Shown here: in pieces, positions 8,850-19,616 of the stretch
Numbering within the stretch: position 1 is the first letter of the stretch
Layout: each line of letters starts with the position of its first letter
Assembly (NCBI GenBank): GCA_913061505.1
Contig: CAJXSO010000008.1
Span: 1-64,000 of the forward strand
DNA: 64,000 nt
Direction: 5' to 3'
From: an uncultured Lutimaribacter sp.
GTDB taxonomy: Bacteria > Pseudomonadota > Alphaproteobacteria > Rhodobacterales > Rhodobacteraceae
Position numbers and translations under genes: made by a program
Notes under the pieces: generated by a model
What the model was told of the DNA's origin: nothing
Databases searched by the model: none
What the model saw: the letters and a program-made list of their open reading frames with translations, nothing else

Positions 8850-9865
8850 GCGACCAGCTAAAACCCCTGATCGCCGCCGCCTGCGAGCGCCCGCTGTCGC
8901 GGGCCGAAGCCGAGGCCGCCTTTACGATTTTGTTCGAGGGCGAGGCCACCCCCAGCCAAATTGGCGGCCTGTTGATGGCGCTGCGCACCCGGGGCGAAAC
9001 GGTTGATGAATTCGCCGCCGCCGCCGCTGTGATGCGCAGCAAATGCCACAAGGTGCAGGCGCCCTTGGGCGCGATGGATATCGTGGGCACCGGCGGTGAT
9101 GGCAAAGGCACGCTGAATATCTCGACCGCCACCGCCTTTGTTGTGGCGGGGGCCGGTGTGTATGTGGCCAAGCATGGCAACCGCAATCTTAGCTCGAAAT
9201 CGGGGGCGGCCGATGCGCTGGGGGCCCTGGGCGTGAACGTGATGATTGGCCCGGATATTGTTGAAAAGGCGATCAATTCTGTTGGCATCGCCTTTATGAT
9301 GGCGCCTATGCATCACCCCGCGATGGCCCATGTTGGCCCCACCCGCGCCGAGCTGGGCACCCGCACGATTTTCAATATCCTTGGTCCGCTGACCAACCCT
9401 GCCGGTGTGAAACGTCAGCTGACAGGCGCCTTTAGCCGTGCGTTGATCAGGCCGATGGCCGAAACCCTGGGCGCTTTGGGGTCGGAACGGGCCTGGCTGG
9501 TGCATGGCAGCGATGGCACCGATGAAATGACCATCACCGGCGTCACATGGCTGGCCGCACTCGAGCGCGATGGCACCATCCGCGAGGCCGAGCTGCACCC
9601 CGAAGATTTTGGCCTGCCGGTGCACCCGTTCGAGGCCATTTTGGGCGGCACACCGGCCGAAAACGCCACAGCCTTTGGCGCGCTGCTGGATGGCGCGGCG
9701 GGTGCCTATCGCGATGCGGTGTTGCTGAACGCGGCCGCGGCGCTGGTGGTGGCTGACAAAGCCGCAGACCTGAAACAGGGGGTCGAAATGGCCCGCCATA
9801 GCATCGATAGCGGCGCAGCAAAGGCAAAACTGCACGCGCTTGCCGCCGCCACCACCGCCGCGTGA
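8846..9865 (+). CDS. trpD: Anthranilate phosphoribosyltransferase
   Basis: The 339-residue enzyme transfers phosphoribose from PRPP to anthranilate, step two of tryptophan synthesis. The PRPP-binding glycine motif [13 protein letters not shown], the [21 protein letters not shown] region and the [10 protein letters not shown] motif are all present. Length is standard. ATG at 8846 overlaps the trpG stop by 4 bases, and its own stop overlaps the GTG of ung. Confidence 0.97.
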   Translation: MSDQLKPLIAAACERPLSRAEAEAAFTILFEGEATPSQIGGLLMALRTRGETVDEFAAAAAVMRSKCHKVQAPLGAMDIVGTGGDGKGTLNISTATAFVVAGAGVYVAKHGNRNLSSKSGAADALGALGVNVMIGPDIVEKAINSVGIAFMMAPMHHPAMAHVGPTRAELGTRTIFNILGPLTNPAGVKRQLTGAFSRALIRPMAETLGALGSERAWLVHGSDGTDEMTITGVTWLAALERDGTIREAELHPEDFGLPVHPFEAILGGTPAENATAFGALLDGAAGAYRDAVLLNAAAALVVADKAADLKQGVEMARHSIDSGAAKAKLHALAAATTAA

Positions 9866-10548
9866 GCATGGGGGCGCATCCGGCCAATGCAGGGTTTGCC
9901 CAGCTGGCCGCCCCCGATGCCTGGGCCGATTTGCGCTTTTTTGCCACGCAATGGCCGCGCATCGCGCAGGACTTGGCCCAGGATACGCGCCAGGTGTTGC
10001 CCCCACCTGCGGATCTATTTGCAGCCCTTACGCTGTGCCCGCCGGCCAAAGTGCGGGTGGTGATTTTGGGCCAAGACCCGTATCCAACCCCGGGCCATGC
10101 CCATGGGCTGGCCTTTTCAGCAGCCCCCGAAACCACCCCCCTACCCCGGTCTTTGGCAAATATTTTCAAAGAGTTGCACGACGATCTTGGCGCATCACCT
10201 TCACATGCCGATCTGCGCTTTTGGGCCCGTCAGGGCGTGCTGCTGTTAAACACCGCGCTCAGCGTGCCTGCCGGGCTGGCGGGGGGGCATGCCAAATTGG
10301 GCTGGGCGCAGCTGACCGCCGAAGTTTTGGCGCGCCTCAATACGCGCCCCCGCGCCTATCTGCTATGGGGGCGGCACGCGCAGGCCTTTGCCGGGCAGAT
10401 CACCCACCCCCAGGCGCTGATTTTGACCAGCGCCCATCCCTCGCCCCTGTCGGCGCGGCGCGGTTTTTTCGGCGCCCGCCCCTTTTCCCGCGTGAACGAC
10501 TGGCTTATTGCCAATGGGGACACGCCCATAAACTGGACGACGCCATGA
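9862..10548 (+). CDS. ung: Uracil-DNA glycosylase, family 1
   Basis: The 228-residue enzyme removes uracil from DNA at the start of base excision repair. The water-activating motif reads [19 protein letters not shown] (catalytic D72), followed by LLNTALSV and the C-terminal HPSPLSA (H192). GQDPYP replaces the more common GQDPYH; catalytic Asp and His are intact. It starts at GTG 9862, whose last bases form the trpD stop, or at ATG 9868. It ends in a 4-base overlap with trpC, so a repair gene is translated as part of the trp/moa operon. Confidence 0.93.
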   Translation: MSMGAHPANAGFAQLAAPDAWADLRFFATQWPRIAQDLAQDTRQVLPPPADLFAALTLCPPAKVRVVILGQDPYPTPGHAHGLAFSAAPETTPLPRSLANIFKELHDDLGASPSHADLRFWARQGVLLLNTALSVPAGLAGGHAKLGWAQLTAEVLARLNTRPRAYLLWGRHAQAFAGQITHPQALILTSAHPSPLSARRGFFGARPFSRVNDWLIANGDTPINWTTP

Positions 10549-11354
10549 CAGACACGATTTTAGACAAGATCAAAGCCTATAAACTGCAAGAGGTGGCCGC
10601 AGATCGCGCCAGCGTTCCGCTTTCCGCCGTAGAAGAGGCCGCGCGCGCAGCCCCGCCGGTGCGCCCCTTTGGGCAGGCCCTGGCGCGCGCCTCGGCCAAA
10701 GGCTATGGGTTGATTGCCGAGATCAAGAAAGCCAGCCCATCCAAGGGCTTGATCCGCCCCGATTTTGACCCGCCCGCCTTGGCCCAGGCCTATGCGGCGG
10801 GGGGGGCCACCTGCCTGTCGGTGCTGACCGACACCCCCAGTTTTCAGGGCGCAAAAGACTATCTGCGCGCCGCCCGCGCCGCCTGCGAGCTGCCCGCGCT
10901 GCGCAAGGATTTCATGTATGACACCTATCAGGTGGCCGAAGCACGGGCGCTGGGGGCGGATTGCATTTTGATCATCATGGCCTCGGTCAGCGATGCCCAG
11001 GCACAAGAGCTGGAAGAGGCCGCCATGGCCTGGGGCATGGATGCGCTGATCGAGGTGCATGACGCCCCGGAAATGGAGCGGGCGCTGGCGCTGAAATCGC
11101 CGCTGATCGGGGTGAATAATCGCAATCTGAAAACCTTTGAAACCACCTTAGACACCACGCGCATATTGTCAAAAATGGTGCCCCAGGGGCGTTTGCTGAT
11201 CTCTGAATCGGGGCTGAACACGCCACAGGATTTGGCCGATATGGCCCAGCATGGCGCGCGCAGTTTCCTGATTGGCGAAAGCCTGATGCGCCAGGCCGAT
11301 GTGGCCCGCGCCACGCAGCATTTGCTGGCCAATCCGGTGGCGGGGGCAGCGTAA
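10545..11354 (+). CDS. trpC: Indole-3-glycerol phosphate synthase
   Basis: The 269-residue TIM-barrel enzyme closes the indole ring of tryptophan. Family motifs [36 protein letters not shown] and ISESGL are present. The ATG at 10545 overlaps the ung stop and gives the usual [14 protein letters not shown]-terminus; the much longer open frame upstream is the shadow of ung. Its stop overlaps the start of moaC (TAATG). TrpF is not fused. Confidence 0.97.
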   Translation: MTDTILDKIKAYKLQEVAADRASVPLSAVEEAARAAPPVRPFGQALARASAKGYGLIAEIKKASPSKGLIRPDFDPPALAQAYAAGGATCLSVLTDTPSFQGAKDYLRAARAACELPALRKDFMYDTYQVAEARALGADCILIIMASVSDAQAQELEEAAMAWGMDALIEVHDAPEMERALALKSPLIGVNNRNLKTFETTLDTTRILSKMVPQGRLLISESGLNTPQDLADMAQHGARSFLIGESLMRQADVARATQHLLANPVAGAA

Positions 11355-11830
11355 TGGCGGGGCTGACGCATTTTGATGGCAAGGGCGATGCCCATATGGT
11401 GGATGTGTCTGACAAGGCCATCACGGCACGTATCGCCGTGGCCGAGGGGCATGTGCGCATGGCACCGGCCACCTACCAAACCATCGCCGAAGGCCGGGCC
11501 AAAAAAGGCGATGTGCTGGCCGTGGCGCGGCTGGCGGGCATCATGGGCGCCAAGAAGACCCCCGAACTGATCCCGCTGTGCCACCCGCTGCCGGTGACAA
11601 AAGTGGCGGTCGAGATGACGCTGGATGCCGCATTGCCCGGCGTGCGCATCGAGGCCACGGTAAAAACCACAGGCCAAACAGGCGTGGAAATGGAGGCGCT
11701 GACAGCCGTTTCCACCGCCGCATTGACGGTCTACGACATGGCCAAGGCGGTGGATAAGGAAATGGAAATTGGCGGCATTCGTGTGCTGCTGAAAGATGGC
11801 GGCAAATCGGGGCGGTTCGAGGCAAAATGA
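11354..11830 (+). CDS. moaC: Cyclic pyranopterin monophosphate synthase (MoaC)
   Basis: The 158-residue enzyme makes cyclic pyranopterin monophosphate from the MoaA product in molybdenum cofactor synthesis. [25 protein letters not shown] and the end block [25 protein letters not shown] are highly conserved family motifs. Its start overlaps the trpC stop and its stop overlaps moeA, so Moco and Trp genes share one transcript. Confidence 0.97.
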   Translation: MAGLTHFDGKGDAHMVDVSDKAITARIAVAEGHVRMAPATYQTIAEGRAKKGDVLAVARLAGIMGAKKTPELIPLCHPLPVTKVAVEMTLDAALPGVRIEATVKTTGQTGVEMEALTAVSTAALTVYDMAKAVDKEMEIGGIRVLLKDGGKSGRFEAK

Positions 11831-13008
11831 TTTCTGTCGACGCGGCATTGCAAAACCTGTTCGATCTGGCCCCCGATCTGGCCGTTGAACACGTGCCTTT
11901 GGCACAGGCGGGCGGGCGCATCCTGGCACAGCCCTGCCATGCGCGGCGCAACCAACCGCCCTTTGCCGCATCGGCCATGGATGGCTATGCGCTGGATGCA
12001 TCTGCCGTGCGGCCCAATGCCCGTTTCGAGGTGATCGGCGAGGCGGCCGCGGGCCACGCCTTTGGCGGGGCTGTGGGCCCGGGCCAAGCGGTGCGCATCT
12101 TTACCGGCGCGCCCGTGCCCGAGGGCGCCAACATGGTGGTGCTACAAGAAGATTGCCAGCGCGATGGCGCGCAGATGACCATTACAGGCACGCCAGATGG
12201 CGCCACAAATATCCGCCCCGCTGGCTGCGATTTTCAGCTGGGCGACAGCCTGGCCGCCCCCCGGCGCCTAAGCCCGATGGATGTGGCCTTGCTGGCGGCG
12301 ATGAATATTGCCCAGGTGCCCGTGGCCCGACGCCCCGTGGTGGCGCTGATCAGCACCGGCGACGAGCTGGTGGTGCCGGGCGAAACCCCGGGGCCAGACC
12401 AGATCATTGCCTCAAACACCTTTGGCCTGGCCGCAATGCTGCAAAGCTATGGCGCGCAAACCCGCATTTTGCCCATCGCCCGCGATAATATGGAGGCGCT
12501 GCATCTGGCCTTTTCGCTGGCCGAGGGGGCAGATGTGATCGTGACAATCGGCGGCGCCTCGGTGGGCGATCACGATTTGGTGGCCAAGGCAGGCGCCAGT
12601 TTGGGCGTGCAGCAATCGTTTTACAAAGTGTCAATGCGCCCGGGCAAACCGCTGATGGCGGGGCGGCTGGGGCACAGCGTGGTGCTGGGCCTGCCGGGAA
12701 ACCCGGTATCGGCCATGGTATGCGGCTATGTGTTTTTGCTGCCCATGCTGCGCAAAATGGCGGGGCTGCCTGCCACCCATAGCCCAACGCGCCGCGCAGC
12801 GCTGCTGTCGCCGCTGGGCGCCAATGGCGCGCGCACCCATTACATGCGCGCCCGTCTTACCCACGAGGGCATCACCGCATTCGAGCGCCAAGACAGCGCG
12901 CTTTTGCGCGTTTTATCCGACGCCAACGCATTGGTGATCCGCCCCATCGGCGACCCGGCCCGCGCTGTGGGCGAAATGGTAGAGTATATGCCACTCGAAA
13001 GCGAATAG
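11827..13008 (+). CDS. moeA: Molybdopterin molybdenumtransferase (MoeA)
   Basis: The 393-residue enzyme inserts molybdenum into adenylated molybdopterin. The ASAMDGYAL motif near residue 55, the [12 protein letters not shown] motif in domain 3 and the GGASVGDHD and [11 protein letters not shown] motifs match MoeA; the C-terminal beta-barrel domain is complete. It overlaps moaC by 4 bases and ends one base before the lexA promoter, so it is the last gene of the trpG-moeA transcript unless readthrough into lexA occurs. Confidence 0.96.
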   Translation: MISVDAALQNLFDLAPDLAVEHVPLAQAGGRILAQPCHARRNQPPFAASAMDGYALDASAVRPNARFEVIGEAAAGHAFGGAVGPGQAVRIFTGAPVPEGANMVVLQEDCQRDGAQMTITGTPDGATNIRPAGCDFQLGDSLAAPRRLSPMDVALLAAMNIAQVPVARRPVVALISTGDELVVPGETPGPDQIIASNTFGLAAMLQSYGAQTRILPIARDNMEALHLAFSLAEGADVIVTIGGASVGDHDLVAKAGASLGVQQSFYKVSMRPGKPLMAGRLGHSVVLGLPGNPVSAMVCGYVFLLPMLRKMAGLPATHSPTRRAALLSPLGANGARTHYMRARLTHEGITAFERQDSALLRVLSDANALVIRPIGDPARAVGEMVEYMPLESE

Positions 13009-13037
13009 TTGACACAAAACGGGAACATGCGTAGAAC
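13009..13037 (+). promoter_or_regulatory. lexA promoter
   Basis: A perfect -35 box TTGACA (13009-13014), a 17-base spacer and a -10 box TAGAAC (13032-13037) lie 33 bases before the lexA start codon, directly after the moeA stop codon. The spacing is ideal for the housekeeping sigma factor. Confidence 0.75.
13023..13037 (+). promoter_or_regulatory. LexA operator (SOS box GAAC-N7-GAAC)
   Basis: GAAC, seven bases, GAAC: read on the minus strand this is GTTC-N7-GTTC, the SOS box known from Rhodobacter. It covers the -10 box of the lexA promoter, so bound LexA would block RNA polymerase and give autorepression. Confidence 0.85.
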
Positions 13038-13069
13038 AAAGCAATACGCATTTGCCGGAGGCCGCGCCC

Positions 13070-13765
13070 ATGTTGACGAAAAAACAACGCGACTTACTGA
13101 ATTTTATCCACAATCGGGTGCAGCGCGATGGTGTACCGCCCAGCTTTGATGAAATGAAAGAGGCGCTGGATCTGCGCTCGAAATCGGGCATTCACCGCCT
13201 GATTACAGCGCTGGAAGAGCGCGGCTTTATCCGCCGTCTGGCCCACCGCGCCCGCGCCATCGAGGTGGTGCGCCTGCCCGATGCCTTGACCACCCCCAGC
13301 CCGCAGCCCGCCTTGCGCGTGATCGATGGGGAACGCCCCAGCGAAAGACCAGCCGCCGCGCAGGCGATCGAAACGCTGCATGCGCGCGAATTGCCGGTGA
13401 TGGGGCGTATTGCCGCCGGTGTGCCAATCGAGGCGATTGCCGAAATCTCGCATCACATTGCGGTGCCGGGCAGCATGGTGGCGGGCCGCGGCGAGCATTA
13501 CGCGCTAGAGGTTAAGGGCGATTCGATGATCGAGGCAGGCATCAACGATGGCGATATCGTGGTGATCCGCGAAACCAACACCGCCAATAACGGCGATATC
13601 GTTGTGGCGCTGGTGGAAGATCAGGAAGCCACGTTGAAGCGGTTTTTCAAACGCGGCGACAGCGTGGCGCTAGAGGCGGCAAACCCGGCCTATGAAACCC
13701 GCGTTTTGCCCGGCCACAAGGTGCGTGTGCAGGGCCGTTTGGTGGGGTTGATCCGCACCTACTAA
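13070..13765 (+). CDS. lexA: LexA repressor
   Basis: The 231-residue SOS repressor has an N-terminal winged helix (residues 1-65, [13 protein letters not shown]) and a C-terminal S24 self-cleaving protease domain. The cleavage site A116-G117, the nucleophile S152 (KGDSM) and the general base K190 (ATLKRF) are all present, so autocleavage should be intact. The ATG at 13070 is chosen because GGAGG ends 8 bases before it; an upstream in-frame TTG is less likely. The operator over its own promoter indicates autoregulation. In related bacteria LexA also affects GTA production. Confidence 0.97.
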   Translation: MLTKKQRDLLNFIHNRVQRDGVPPSFDEMKEALDLRSKSGIHRLITALEERGFIRRLAHRARAIEVVRLPDALTTPSPQPALRVIDGERPSERPAAAQAIETLHARELPVMGRIAAGVPIEAIAEISHHIAVPGSMVAGRGEHYALEVKGDSMIEAGINDGDIVVIRETNTANNGDIVVALVEDQEATLKRFFKRGDSVALEAANPAYETRVLPGHKVRVQGRLVGLIRTY

Positions 13766-13824
13766 TCTTTCTGGCAGCGCGCCGGCCTGTGCCCCAGCGG
13801 CACGGCTGGCAGCAGGGTTGGCCG

Positions 13825-15849
13825 CTACCACCCGCCATGCCACAGGCGCAGCCCGCCCATCTGGGCCACGCTGCGCATGCGCAGCCCCCCATCTGGCGTG
13901 GCATAAAGCGCGATTGCCCCGGTTTCTTGCAAGCGGCGCTTATCAATGGTTTGGCAGGGCAAATCCGGGGGCAAGGTGGCATCGCTTATCACCCAGTCGC
14001 CCGGCCGGCAGGTGGCAGCCTGCGCGGCTTTGGCACCGCGCAGCACCATCAGCCGCCCCTGCCCCAGAACCGGCACCGCCGGCCAGCGCGCAGCAGCCGC
14101 CGCTTGGCTGGTGGCAATATCGCCATCATTTTCCAGCCAAACACGCGCCACAAACCCCTGCCCCCGCGCGGCAGACAGGGCCCGCCCCTCTGGGCCCATC
14201 AGCCCCACCAAGCGCCCGCTGTCGGCCACCAGGGCCACTGGCCGCTGCACGCTGGCCCATAAGGCAAGGGCCAGTGCCACCGGCACCAGCCCCAACAGGC
14301 ACCAACGCCCCTGCCACAAAACCACCCCCAGCGCCCCCAGCGCCATCAGCGGCAACACCACCGCAGGGGGCGTCGGCACGCCGCTTGTGGCACCGGGCCA
14401 GGCCGCCACGGTATCGGCCACAAACAACACCCATGCCAAACCTTGGCCCATCACCCACAGCGGCACCCCATCAAGCCCAAAGGGCATCAGGCAAATGCCA
14501 ATAACCGCCGCAGGCATTATCACCGCCCCCATCAGGGGCACGCTGGCCAGATTGGCCAGCAATCCGTAATGGGCGATCTGGTTGAAATGCGCCGCCGCCA
14601 AAGGTGCCGTGGCCAGCCCCGCAATGCCCGAGGATACCACCACGCCAAGCGCCAGCCGCAGCCATTTTTGGGCCATCCAGCCGTTATTTGGGCGCTGCTT
14701 GCTCAACCAGCCAAACACCGCCACCAGGGCAGTGGTGGCGGCAAAACTCATTTGAAAACCGGGGCCTGCCAGTGCCTCGGGGCGCAAGACCAGCACCACC
14801 AGCGCCGCAACAGCGACCGATCGTAACGACAGCACGCGGCGTTCCAGCAACACCGCGCAGAGCATCACCGCAACCATGCTAAAGGCGCGTTCGGTCGCCA
14901 CATTGCCCCCCGAAAGCGCCAGGTAAAACGCCCCTGCCGCCATGGCCACCACGGCCGCAATCTTGCGCGCAGGCAGGCGCAACGCCAGGGGTGGGCACAG
15001 CGCCAGCCCACCGCGAATAAGGGCAAAAACAAACCCCGCCAACAGCCCCATATGCAGCCCCGAAATGGCCAGCAGATGCGCCAGATTGCTGTCGCGCAGC
15101 GCCTCGAGCCGGGGCTGCGCCACGGCCGAACGATCGCCTGTGAGAATCGCTGCCGCAAACCCGCCCGCATCGCCAGGAATGCGCGCCTGCACCCTTTGCG
15201 ACAGGCGGTGGCGCAGCTGCCCCAGCCACACACCCTGGCGATCTGCCACCGCCAGCACCACCGGCGTGCGGGTATAGCCCACCGCACCAATTCCCAAAAA
15301 CCAGGCATGGCGGCGAAAATCAAAGCCACCCGGCTCGACCGGGCCAGAGGGCGCCGCAAGATGCGCGCTCATCATCACCCGTTGCCCAGGCGCCAGCGCC
15401 ACAGCGCCTTGCGCCCCATGCAGCGACACCCGCACGCGGCGCGGCACCCTATCGGGGGCGGTATCGGCCAGCACCACCTGATCCAGCAGCAGCCGCAACG
15501 CATCGCTGCCCGAGCGATCTATCGCGATAATGCGCCCCTCGACCGGCCCATAATAGCGAAAGCCCAGCACCGGCCCCGCCACCGCATGCGCACGCAAGCC
15601 CGCCAACAGCACCCCCAGCACAACCAGCGCCACAGCCCCCGCCCACACCTGCGCCAGCAGCCCGCCCCGCAGCGCCACGGCGCTGGCGATTACAAAAATG
15701 ACAAAAAGCGCCGTATAAATGGGGAAAGTCAGCTCGATCGTTAAGGAAAAATACAACCCTATCCCACAGGCTAAGATCACCGGCGCCCAGGGAAACAGCG
15801 CCCCCCGCTGCAGGGCAAAGGCGGTTTCAAGTGTTTGGAAAACACGCAC
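13825..15849 (-). CDS. comEC: ComEC/Rec2 family DNA uptake channel protein
   Basis: The protein of about 674 residues is the inner-membrane channel for transport of single-stranded DNA during natural transformation. An N-terminal DUF4131 region, the competence domain with the HLLAISGLHMGL motif and many membrane segments are present, followed by a shortened beta-lactamase-like C-terminal part. The start is uncertain: a GTG at 15849 has AGGGGG upstream and is preferred here, while a TTG at 15897 would add 16 residues. In Rhodobacterales ComEC is needed to take up DNA delivered by gene transfer agents. It converges on lexA and is divergent from gltX; a CtrA-like box lies just upstream. Confidence 0.93.
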   Translation of the reverse strand: MRVFQTLETAFALQRGALFPWAPVILACGIGLYFSLTIELTFPIYTALFVIFVIASAVALRGGLLAQVWAGAVALVVLGVLLAGLRAHAVAGPVLGFRYYGPVEGRIIAIDRSGSDALRLLLDQVVLADTAPDRVPRRVRVSLHGAQGAVALAPGQRVMMSAHLAAPSGPVEPGGFDFRRHAWFLGIGAVGYTRTPVVLAVADRQGVWLGQLRHRLSQRVQARIPGDAGGFAAAILTGDRSAVAQPRLEALRDSNLAHLLAISGLHMGLLAGFVFALIRGGLALCPPLALRLPARKIAAVVAMAAGAFYLALSGGNVATERAFSMVAVMLCAVLLERRVLSLRSVAVAALVVLVLRPEALAGPGFQMSFAATTALVAVFGWLSKQRPNNGWMAQKWLRLALGVVVSSGIAGLATAPLAAAHFNQIAHYGLLANLASVPLMGAVIMPAAVIGICLMPFGLDGVPLWVMGQGLAWVLFVADTVAAWPGATSGVPTPPAVVLPLMALGALGVVLWQGRWCLLGLVPVALALALWASVQRPVALVADSGRLVGLMGPEGRALSAARGQGFVARVWLENDGDIATSQAAAAARWPAVPVLGQGRLMVLRGAKAAQAATCRPGDWVISDATLPPDLPCQTIDKRRLQETGAIALYATPDGGLRMRSVAQMGGLRLWHGGW

Positions 15850-15905
15850 GCTTGCCCCCTGCTTGGCACCCCGGTAGACAGGCGTAAAAGCTAGCAACTG
15901 AATTC

Positions 15906-15920
15906 TTACCGAAAGGTTAA
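15906..15920. promoter_or_regulatory. CtrA-like box (TTAC-N7-TTAA) between comEC and gltX
   Basis: TTAC, seven bases, TTAA (followed by C) differs by one base from the CtrA consensus TTAA-N7-TTAA. It lies in the short divergent region between comEC and gltX. Competence genes of this order are known CtrA targets, which supports the call, but the match is imperfect. Confidence 0.4.
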
Positions 15921-15929
15921 CTAAACCGC

Positions 15930-17330
15930 ATGTCAGGCCCTGTCGTCACCCGTTTTGCCCCCTCGCCCACTGGCTATTTGCACATCGGCGGCGCCCGAAC
16001 GGCGCTGTTTAACTGGCTTTATGCGCGGGGGCGTGGTGGCAAGTTTTTGTTGCGTATCGAGGATACGGATCGCGCCCGATCAACCCCCGAGGCGACGCAG
16101 GCCATTTTATCGGGCATGGCCTGGCTGGGGCTGGATCATGACGGCGAGATCATCAGCCAATTCGACCGCGCCGCGCGCCACGCCGAAGTGGCCCACAGCC
16201 TGCTGGCCGCGGGCAAGGCCTATAAATGCTTTGCCACCCAAGAGGAAATTCAAGCCTTTCGCGAGGCCGCACAGGCCGAAAAACGTTCCACCCTTTTCCA
16301 AAGCCCCTGGCGCGATGCCGACCCCGCCAGCCACCCAGATGCCCCCTATGTGGTGCGCATCAAGGCCCCGCGCGACGGGGTGAGCGTGATCAAAGACCAG
16401 GTGCAGGGCGATGTGACCATTCGCAATGACCAGCTGGATGATATGGTTTTGCTGCGCTCTGATGGCACGCCCGTTTATATGTTGGCGGTTGTGGTGGATG
16501 ATCACGACATGGGCGTCACCCATGTGATCCGCGGCGATGACCACCTCAATAACGCCGCCCGCCAGATGATGATTTACCAAGCGATGGGGTGGCAGGTGCC
16601 TGTATGGGCGCATATCCCGCTGATTCATGGGCCCGATGGCAAGAAATTGTCAAAACGCCACGGCGCCCTGGGTGTGGATGAATACCAAAAACTGGGCTAC
16701 CCGGCGGCGGGCATGCGCAACTATCTGGCCCGCCTGGGCTGGAGCCATGGGGATGACGAATTTTTCACCGATGCCCAGGCGCAAGAGTGGTTCGATCTGG
16801 GCGGTATTGGCAAATCAGCCGCACGGTTTGATTTCAAAAAGCTGGAAAACCTATGCGGGCAGCATATTGCTGCCAGCGATGATGCCGCACTGCTGCATGA
16901 ATTGCAGGCCTTCTTGGCGGTCACGGGCCAAGATGCGCTGGATGCGCAAAAGACAGCGCTGTTGGAAAAAGGTATGTACTGCCTGAAAGAGCGCGCCAAA
17001 TCTTTTCCTGAACTGATTGAAAAGGCAGAATTTATACTGGCCAACCGCCCCATCCAACCCGATGAGAAAGCGGCGCAGGCGCTAGATTCTGTATCCCGTG
17101 GTATACTGAAAGAATTGACGCCGCACCTGCAAAATGCTAGCTGGTCGCGGGATAAGATCGAGGAGGTGGCCTCTGCCTTTGCCGAGGCGCAAGGCGTGAA
17201 GTTTGGCAAGCTTGCCGGCCCATTGCGGGCGGCGCTGGCCGGGCGCAGTGCCACCCCAAGCGTCTTCGATATGATGCTGGTCCTTGGGCAAGAAGAAACC
17301 CTTGCCCGGCTGACCGATGCCGCGGAATGA
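15930..17330 (+). CDS. gltX: Glutamate--tRNA ligase
   Basis: The 466-residue class I aminoacyl-tRNA synthetase charges tRNA-Glu (and in many alphaproteobacteria tRNA-Gln as well). The HIGH-type motif GYLHIGGAR is at residues 15-23 and the KMSKS-type motif KKLSKR at residues 238-243. Length and the C-terminal anticodon-binding region are normal. ATG at 15930. It is followed by gltA after 81 bases. Confidence 0.96.
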   Translation: MSGPVVTRFAPSPTGYLHIGGARTALFNWLYARGRGGKFLLRIEDTDRARSTPEATQAILSGMAWLGLDHDGEIISQFDRAARHAEVAHSLLAAGKAYKCFATQEEIQAFREAAQAEKRSTLFQSPWRDADPASHPDAPYVVRIKAPRDGVSVIKDQVQGDVTIRNDQLDDMVLLRSDGTPVYMLAVVVDDHDMGVTHVIRGDDHLNNAARQMMIYQAMGWQVPVWAHIPLIHGPDGKKLSKRHGALGVDEYQKLGYPAAGMRNYLARLGWSHGDDEFFTDAQAQEWFDLGGIGKSAARFDFKKLENLCGQHIAASDDAALLHELQAFLAVTGQDALDAQKTALLEKGMYCLKERAKSFPELIEKAEFILANRPIQPDEKAAQALDSVSRGILKELTPHLQNASWSRDKIEEVASAFAEAQGVKFGKLAGPLRAALAGRSATPSVFDMMLVLGQEETLARLTDAAE

Positions 17331-17411
17331 TGGCCCTGCCGCCAGACCGCCATTTATAAAGGAACGCCCATACGATCCGCGTATGAGGCCAGTGATGAAG
17401 GGATTAGGCCG

Positions 17412-18707
17412 ATGACTGACACTACCAAAAGCGCGACGCTGTCGATTGGCGGGCAAAGCGTTGAATTGCCCGTTCTCAGCCCCTCGGTTGGGCCAGATGT
17501 GCTGGATATCCGCAAGCTTTATGCCCAAGCGGGCGTTTTCACCTACGATCCCGGCTACACCTCGACCGCCAGCTGCGATTCGACCATCACCTATATTGAT
17601 GGCGACGAAGGCGTGCTGCTGCATCGCGGCTACCCGATTGATCAGCTGGCCAGCAAATCGCACTACCTAGAGGTGTGCTACCTGCTGCTTTACGGGGAAT
17701 TGCCCACCGCAGCACAGCTGGAAGATTTCGAAACGCGCATCACCCGCCACACCATGATCCACGAGCAGATGCACAACTTCTTCCGTGGGTTCCGCCGCGA
17801 TGCGCACCCAATGGCCACCATGGTGGGCGTTGTGGGGGCGATGTCGGCCTTTTACCACGATTCGCTTGATATCAGCGATCCGTGGCAGCGCGAGGTGGCC
17901 TCGATCCGTTTGATCGCGAAAATGCCCACGATCGCGGCCATGGCCTATAAATATTCGGTCGGCCAGCCTTTCGTATACCCGCGCAATGATTTGGATTACG
18001 CGGCCAATTTCCTGCATATGTGTTTCTCGGTTCCGGCCGAAAAATACGAGGTGAACCCGATCCTGAGCCGCGCGATGGATCGTATTTTCACCCTGCATGC
18101 CGATCACGAACAAAACGCCTCCACATCGACTGTGCGTTTGGCCTCGTCTTCGGGCGCCAACCCGTTTGCCTGTATCGCAGCCGGCATTGCCTGCCTTTGG
18201 GGCCCGGCCCATGGCGGCGCCAACCAGGCCTGCCTGGAGATGCTGAAAGAGATTGGCAGCGTCGATCGCATTCCCGAATTCATCGCCCGCGCCAAAGACA
18301 AAAACGACCCGTTCCGCCTGATGGGCTTTGGCCACCGCGTGTATAAAAACTTTGACCCGCGCGCCACGGTGATGAAGCAATCGGCCGACGAGGTGCTGGA
18401 TCTGTTGGGCATCGAGGATAACCCGCTGCTGCAGGTGGCCAAAGAGCTGGAACGCATCGCGCTGCAGGACGACTATTTCGCCGATAAAAAACTGTTCCCC
18501 AATGTCGATTTCTACTCGGGCATCATTCTCGAGGCGATGGGCTTCCCCACGTCGATGTTCACCCCGATTTTTGCGCTGTCGCGCACAGTGGGTTGGGTCA
18601 GTCAGTGGAAAGAAATGATCAGCGATCCACAGATGAAAATTGGCCGTCCGCGCCAGCTGTATCTGGGCGCCACCCAGCGCGATTATGTGGATGTCGAAAA
18701 CCGTTAA
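17412..18707 (+). CDS. gltA: Citrate synthase (type II)
   Basis: The 431-residue enzyme condenses acetyl-CoA with oxaloacetate at the entry of the TCA cycle. The catalytic blocks [12 protein letters not shown] and [14 protein letters not shown] and the C-terminal GRPRQLY are present. Length is that of the large, NADH-sensitive Gram-negative type. It is followed by a strong hairpin terminator. Confidence 0.97.
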   Translation: MTDTTKSATLSIGGQSVELPVLSPSVGPDVLDIRKLYAQAGVFTYDPGYTSTASCDSTITYIDGDEGVLLHRGYPIDQLASKSHYLEVCYLLLYGELPTAAQLEDFETRITRHTMIHEQMHNFFRGFRRDAHPMATMVGVVGAMSAFYHDSLDISDPWQREVASIRLIAKMPTIAAMAYKYSVGQPFVYPRNDLDYAANFLHMCFSVPAEKYEVNPILSRAMDRIFTLHADHEQNASTSTVRLASSSGANPFACIAAGIACLWGPAHGGANQACLEMLKEIGSVDRIPEFIARAKDKNDPFRLMGFGHRVYKNFDPRATVMKQSADEVLDLLGIEDNPLLQVAKELERIALQDDYFADKKLFPNVDFYSGIILEAMGFPTSMFTPIFALSRTVGWVSQWKEMISDPQMKIGRPRQLYLGATQRDYVDVENR

Positions 18708-18725
18708 ACCGGGTTTCCACCCAAC

Positions 18726-18753
18726 AAAAAAGGCGCCCTTGGGCGCCTTTTTT
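18726..18753. terminator. Bidirectional rho-independent terminator between gltA and crotonase gene
   Basis: A perfectly symmetrical hairpin (AAAAAAGGCGCC, loop CTTG, GGCGCCTTTTTT) has a T tract on both strands. It can end transcription of gltA and of the convergent enoyl-CoA hydratase gene. Confidence 0.9.
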
Positions 18754-18770
18754 CGTTTGGATAAGGGGGC

Positions 18771-19547
18771 TTAGCGGCCTTCGAATTTCGCCGGGCGCTT
18801 TTCCAGAAAGGCGGTTACGCCCTCTTTGAAATCGCGGCTTTTGCCACAAACGCCCTGCAAACGCCCCTCTAACGACAGCTGGTCTTCCAGGCTGTTATCC
18901 CATGCGCCGCGGATCGATTCTTTGATTTTGGCATAGGCCAGGGTTGGCCCACTGGCCAAATGCGCCGCGCGCGCGCGCCATGTTTGCTCGAACGCATCAT
19001 CTGCCACAGCCTCCCAGATCAAGCCCCAGTCATCGGCTTGGCGGGCGCTGATTTTATCGGCAAAAAGCGCAGCCCCCATCGCCTTGGCCGCGCCCATGCC
19101 GCGCGTCATCCAATAGGTGCCGCCCGCATCGGGGATCAGGCCAATACGGGCAAAGGCCTGCAAGAAATAGGCGCTTTCCGTGGCGATCACCACATCGGCG
19201 GCCAGCGCGAGATTGGCCCCTGCCCCGGCTGCCGCGCCATTCACCGCGCTGATCGTGGGAATTGGGCTGTCGTAGATGGCGCGCAGCATCGGGCCGTATT
19301 CATCGCGCAAGGTGCGCTCCATATCGATCTCGGCGGCATTGGCCCGGTCGCTTAGGTCTTGGCCAGAACAAAAGGCGCGGCCCTTGCCCGTGATCACCAA
19401 AACCCGGGCATGTTTGGGGGCCTCGCGGGCGGCATCGGCAATTTCGGCCCGCATTTGCGCATTCAGCGCATTCATTTTGTTTTCGCGATTCAGCGCAATA
19501 ACGGCGATATCGTTGGCAACTTCGAATGTGATGGTCTGGTAATCCAC
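18771..19547 (-). CDS. Enoyl-CoA hydratase/isomerase family protein
   Basis: The 258-residue crotonase-fold protein has the CoA-binding and oxyanion motifs (GKGRAFCSGQDL; AAAGAGANLALAADVVIATESA) and the family-typical GLIPDAGGTYWMTRGMG. It is closest in type to PaaG-like hydratase/isomerases. The GTG at 19547 is chosen because GGGAGGG lies 8 bases upstream; the frame could extend further but without a ribosome site. Substrate is unknown: phenylacetate-type or branched-chain enoyl-CoA are both possible, and the valine locus in this window lacks its own hydratase. It stands downstream of ccmH on the same strand, 69 bases away. Confidence 0.88.
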   Translation of the reverse strand: MDYQTITFEVANDIAVIALNRENKMNALNAQMRAEIADAAREAPKHARVLVITGKGRAFCSGQDLSDRANAAEIDMERTLRDEYGPMLRAIYDSPIPTISAVNGAAAGAGANLALAADVVIATESAYFLQAFARIGLIPDAGGTYWMTRGMGAAKAMGAALFADKISARQADDWGLIWEAVADDAFEQTWRARAAHLASGPTLAYAKIKESIRGAWDNSLEDQLSLEGRLQGVCGKSRDFKEGVTAFLEKRPAKFEGR

Positions 19548-19616
19548 GCTTGGCCCTCCCCTATGTGTCAGGCGCAGCATAGCCCAGCCATGACGAAGGA
19601 AAAGAGGAACTAAGCG

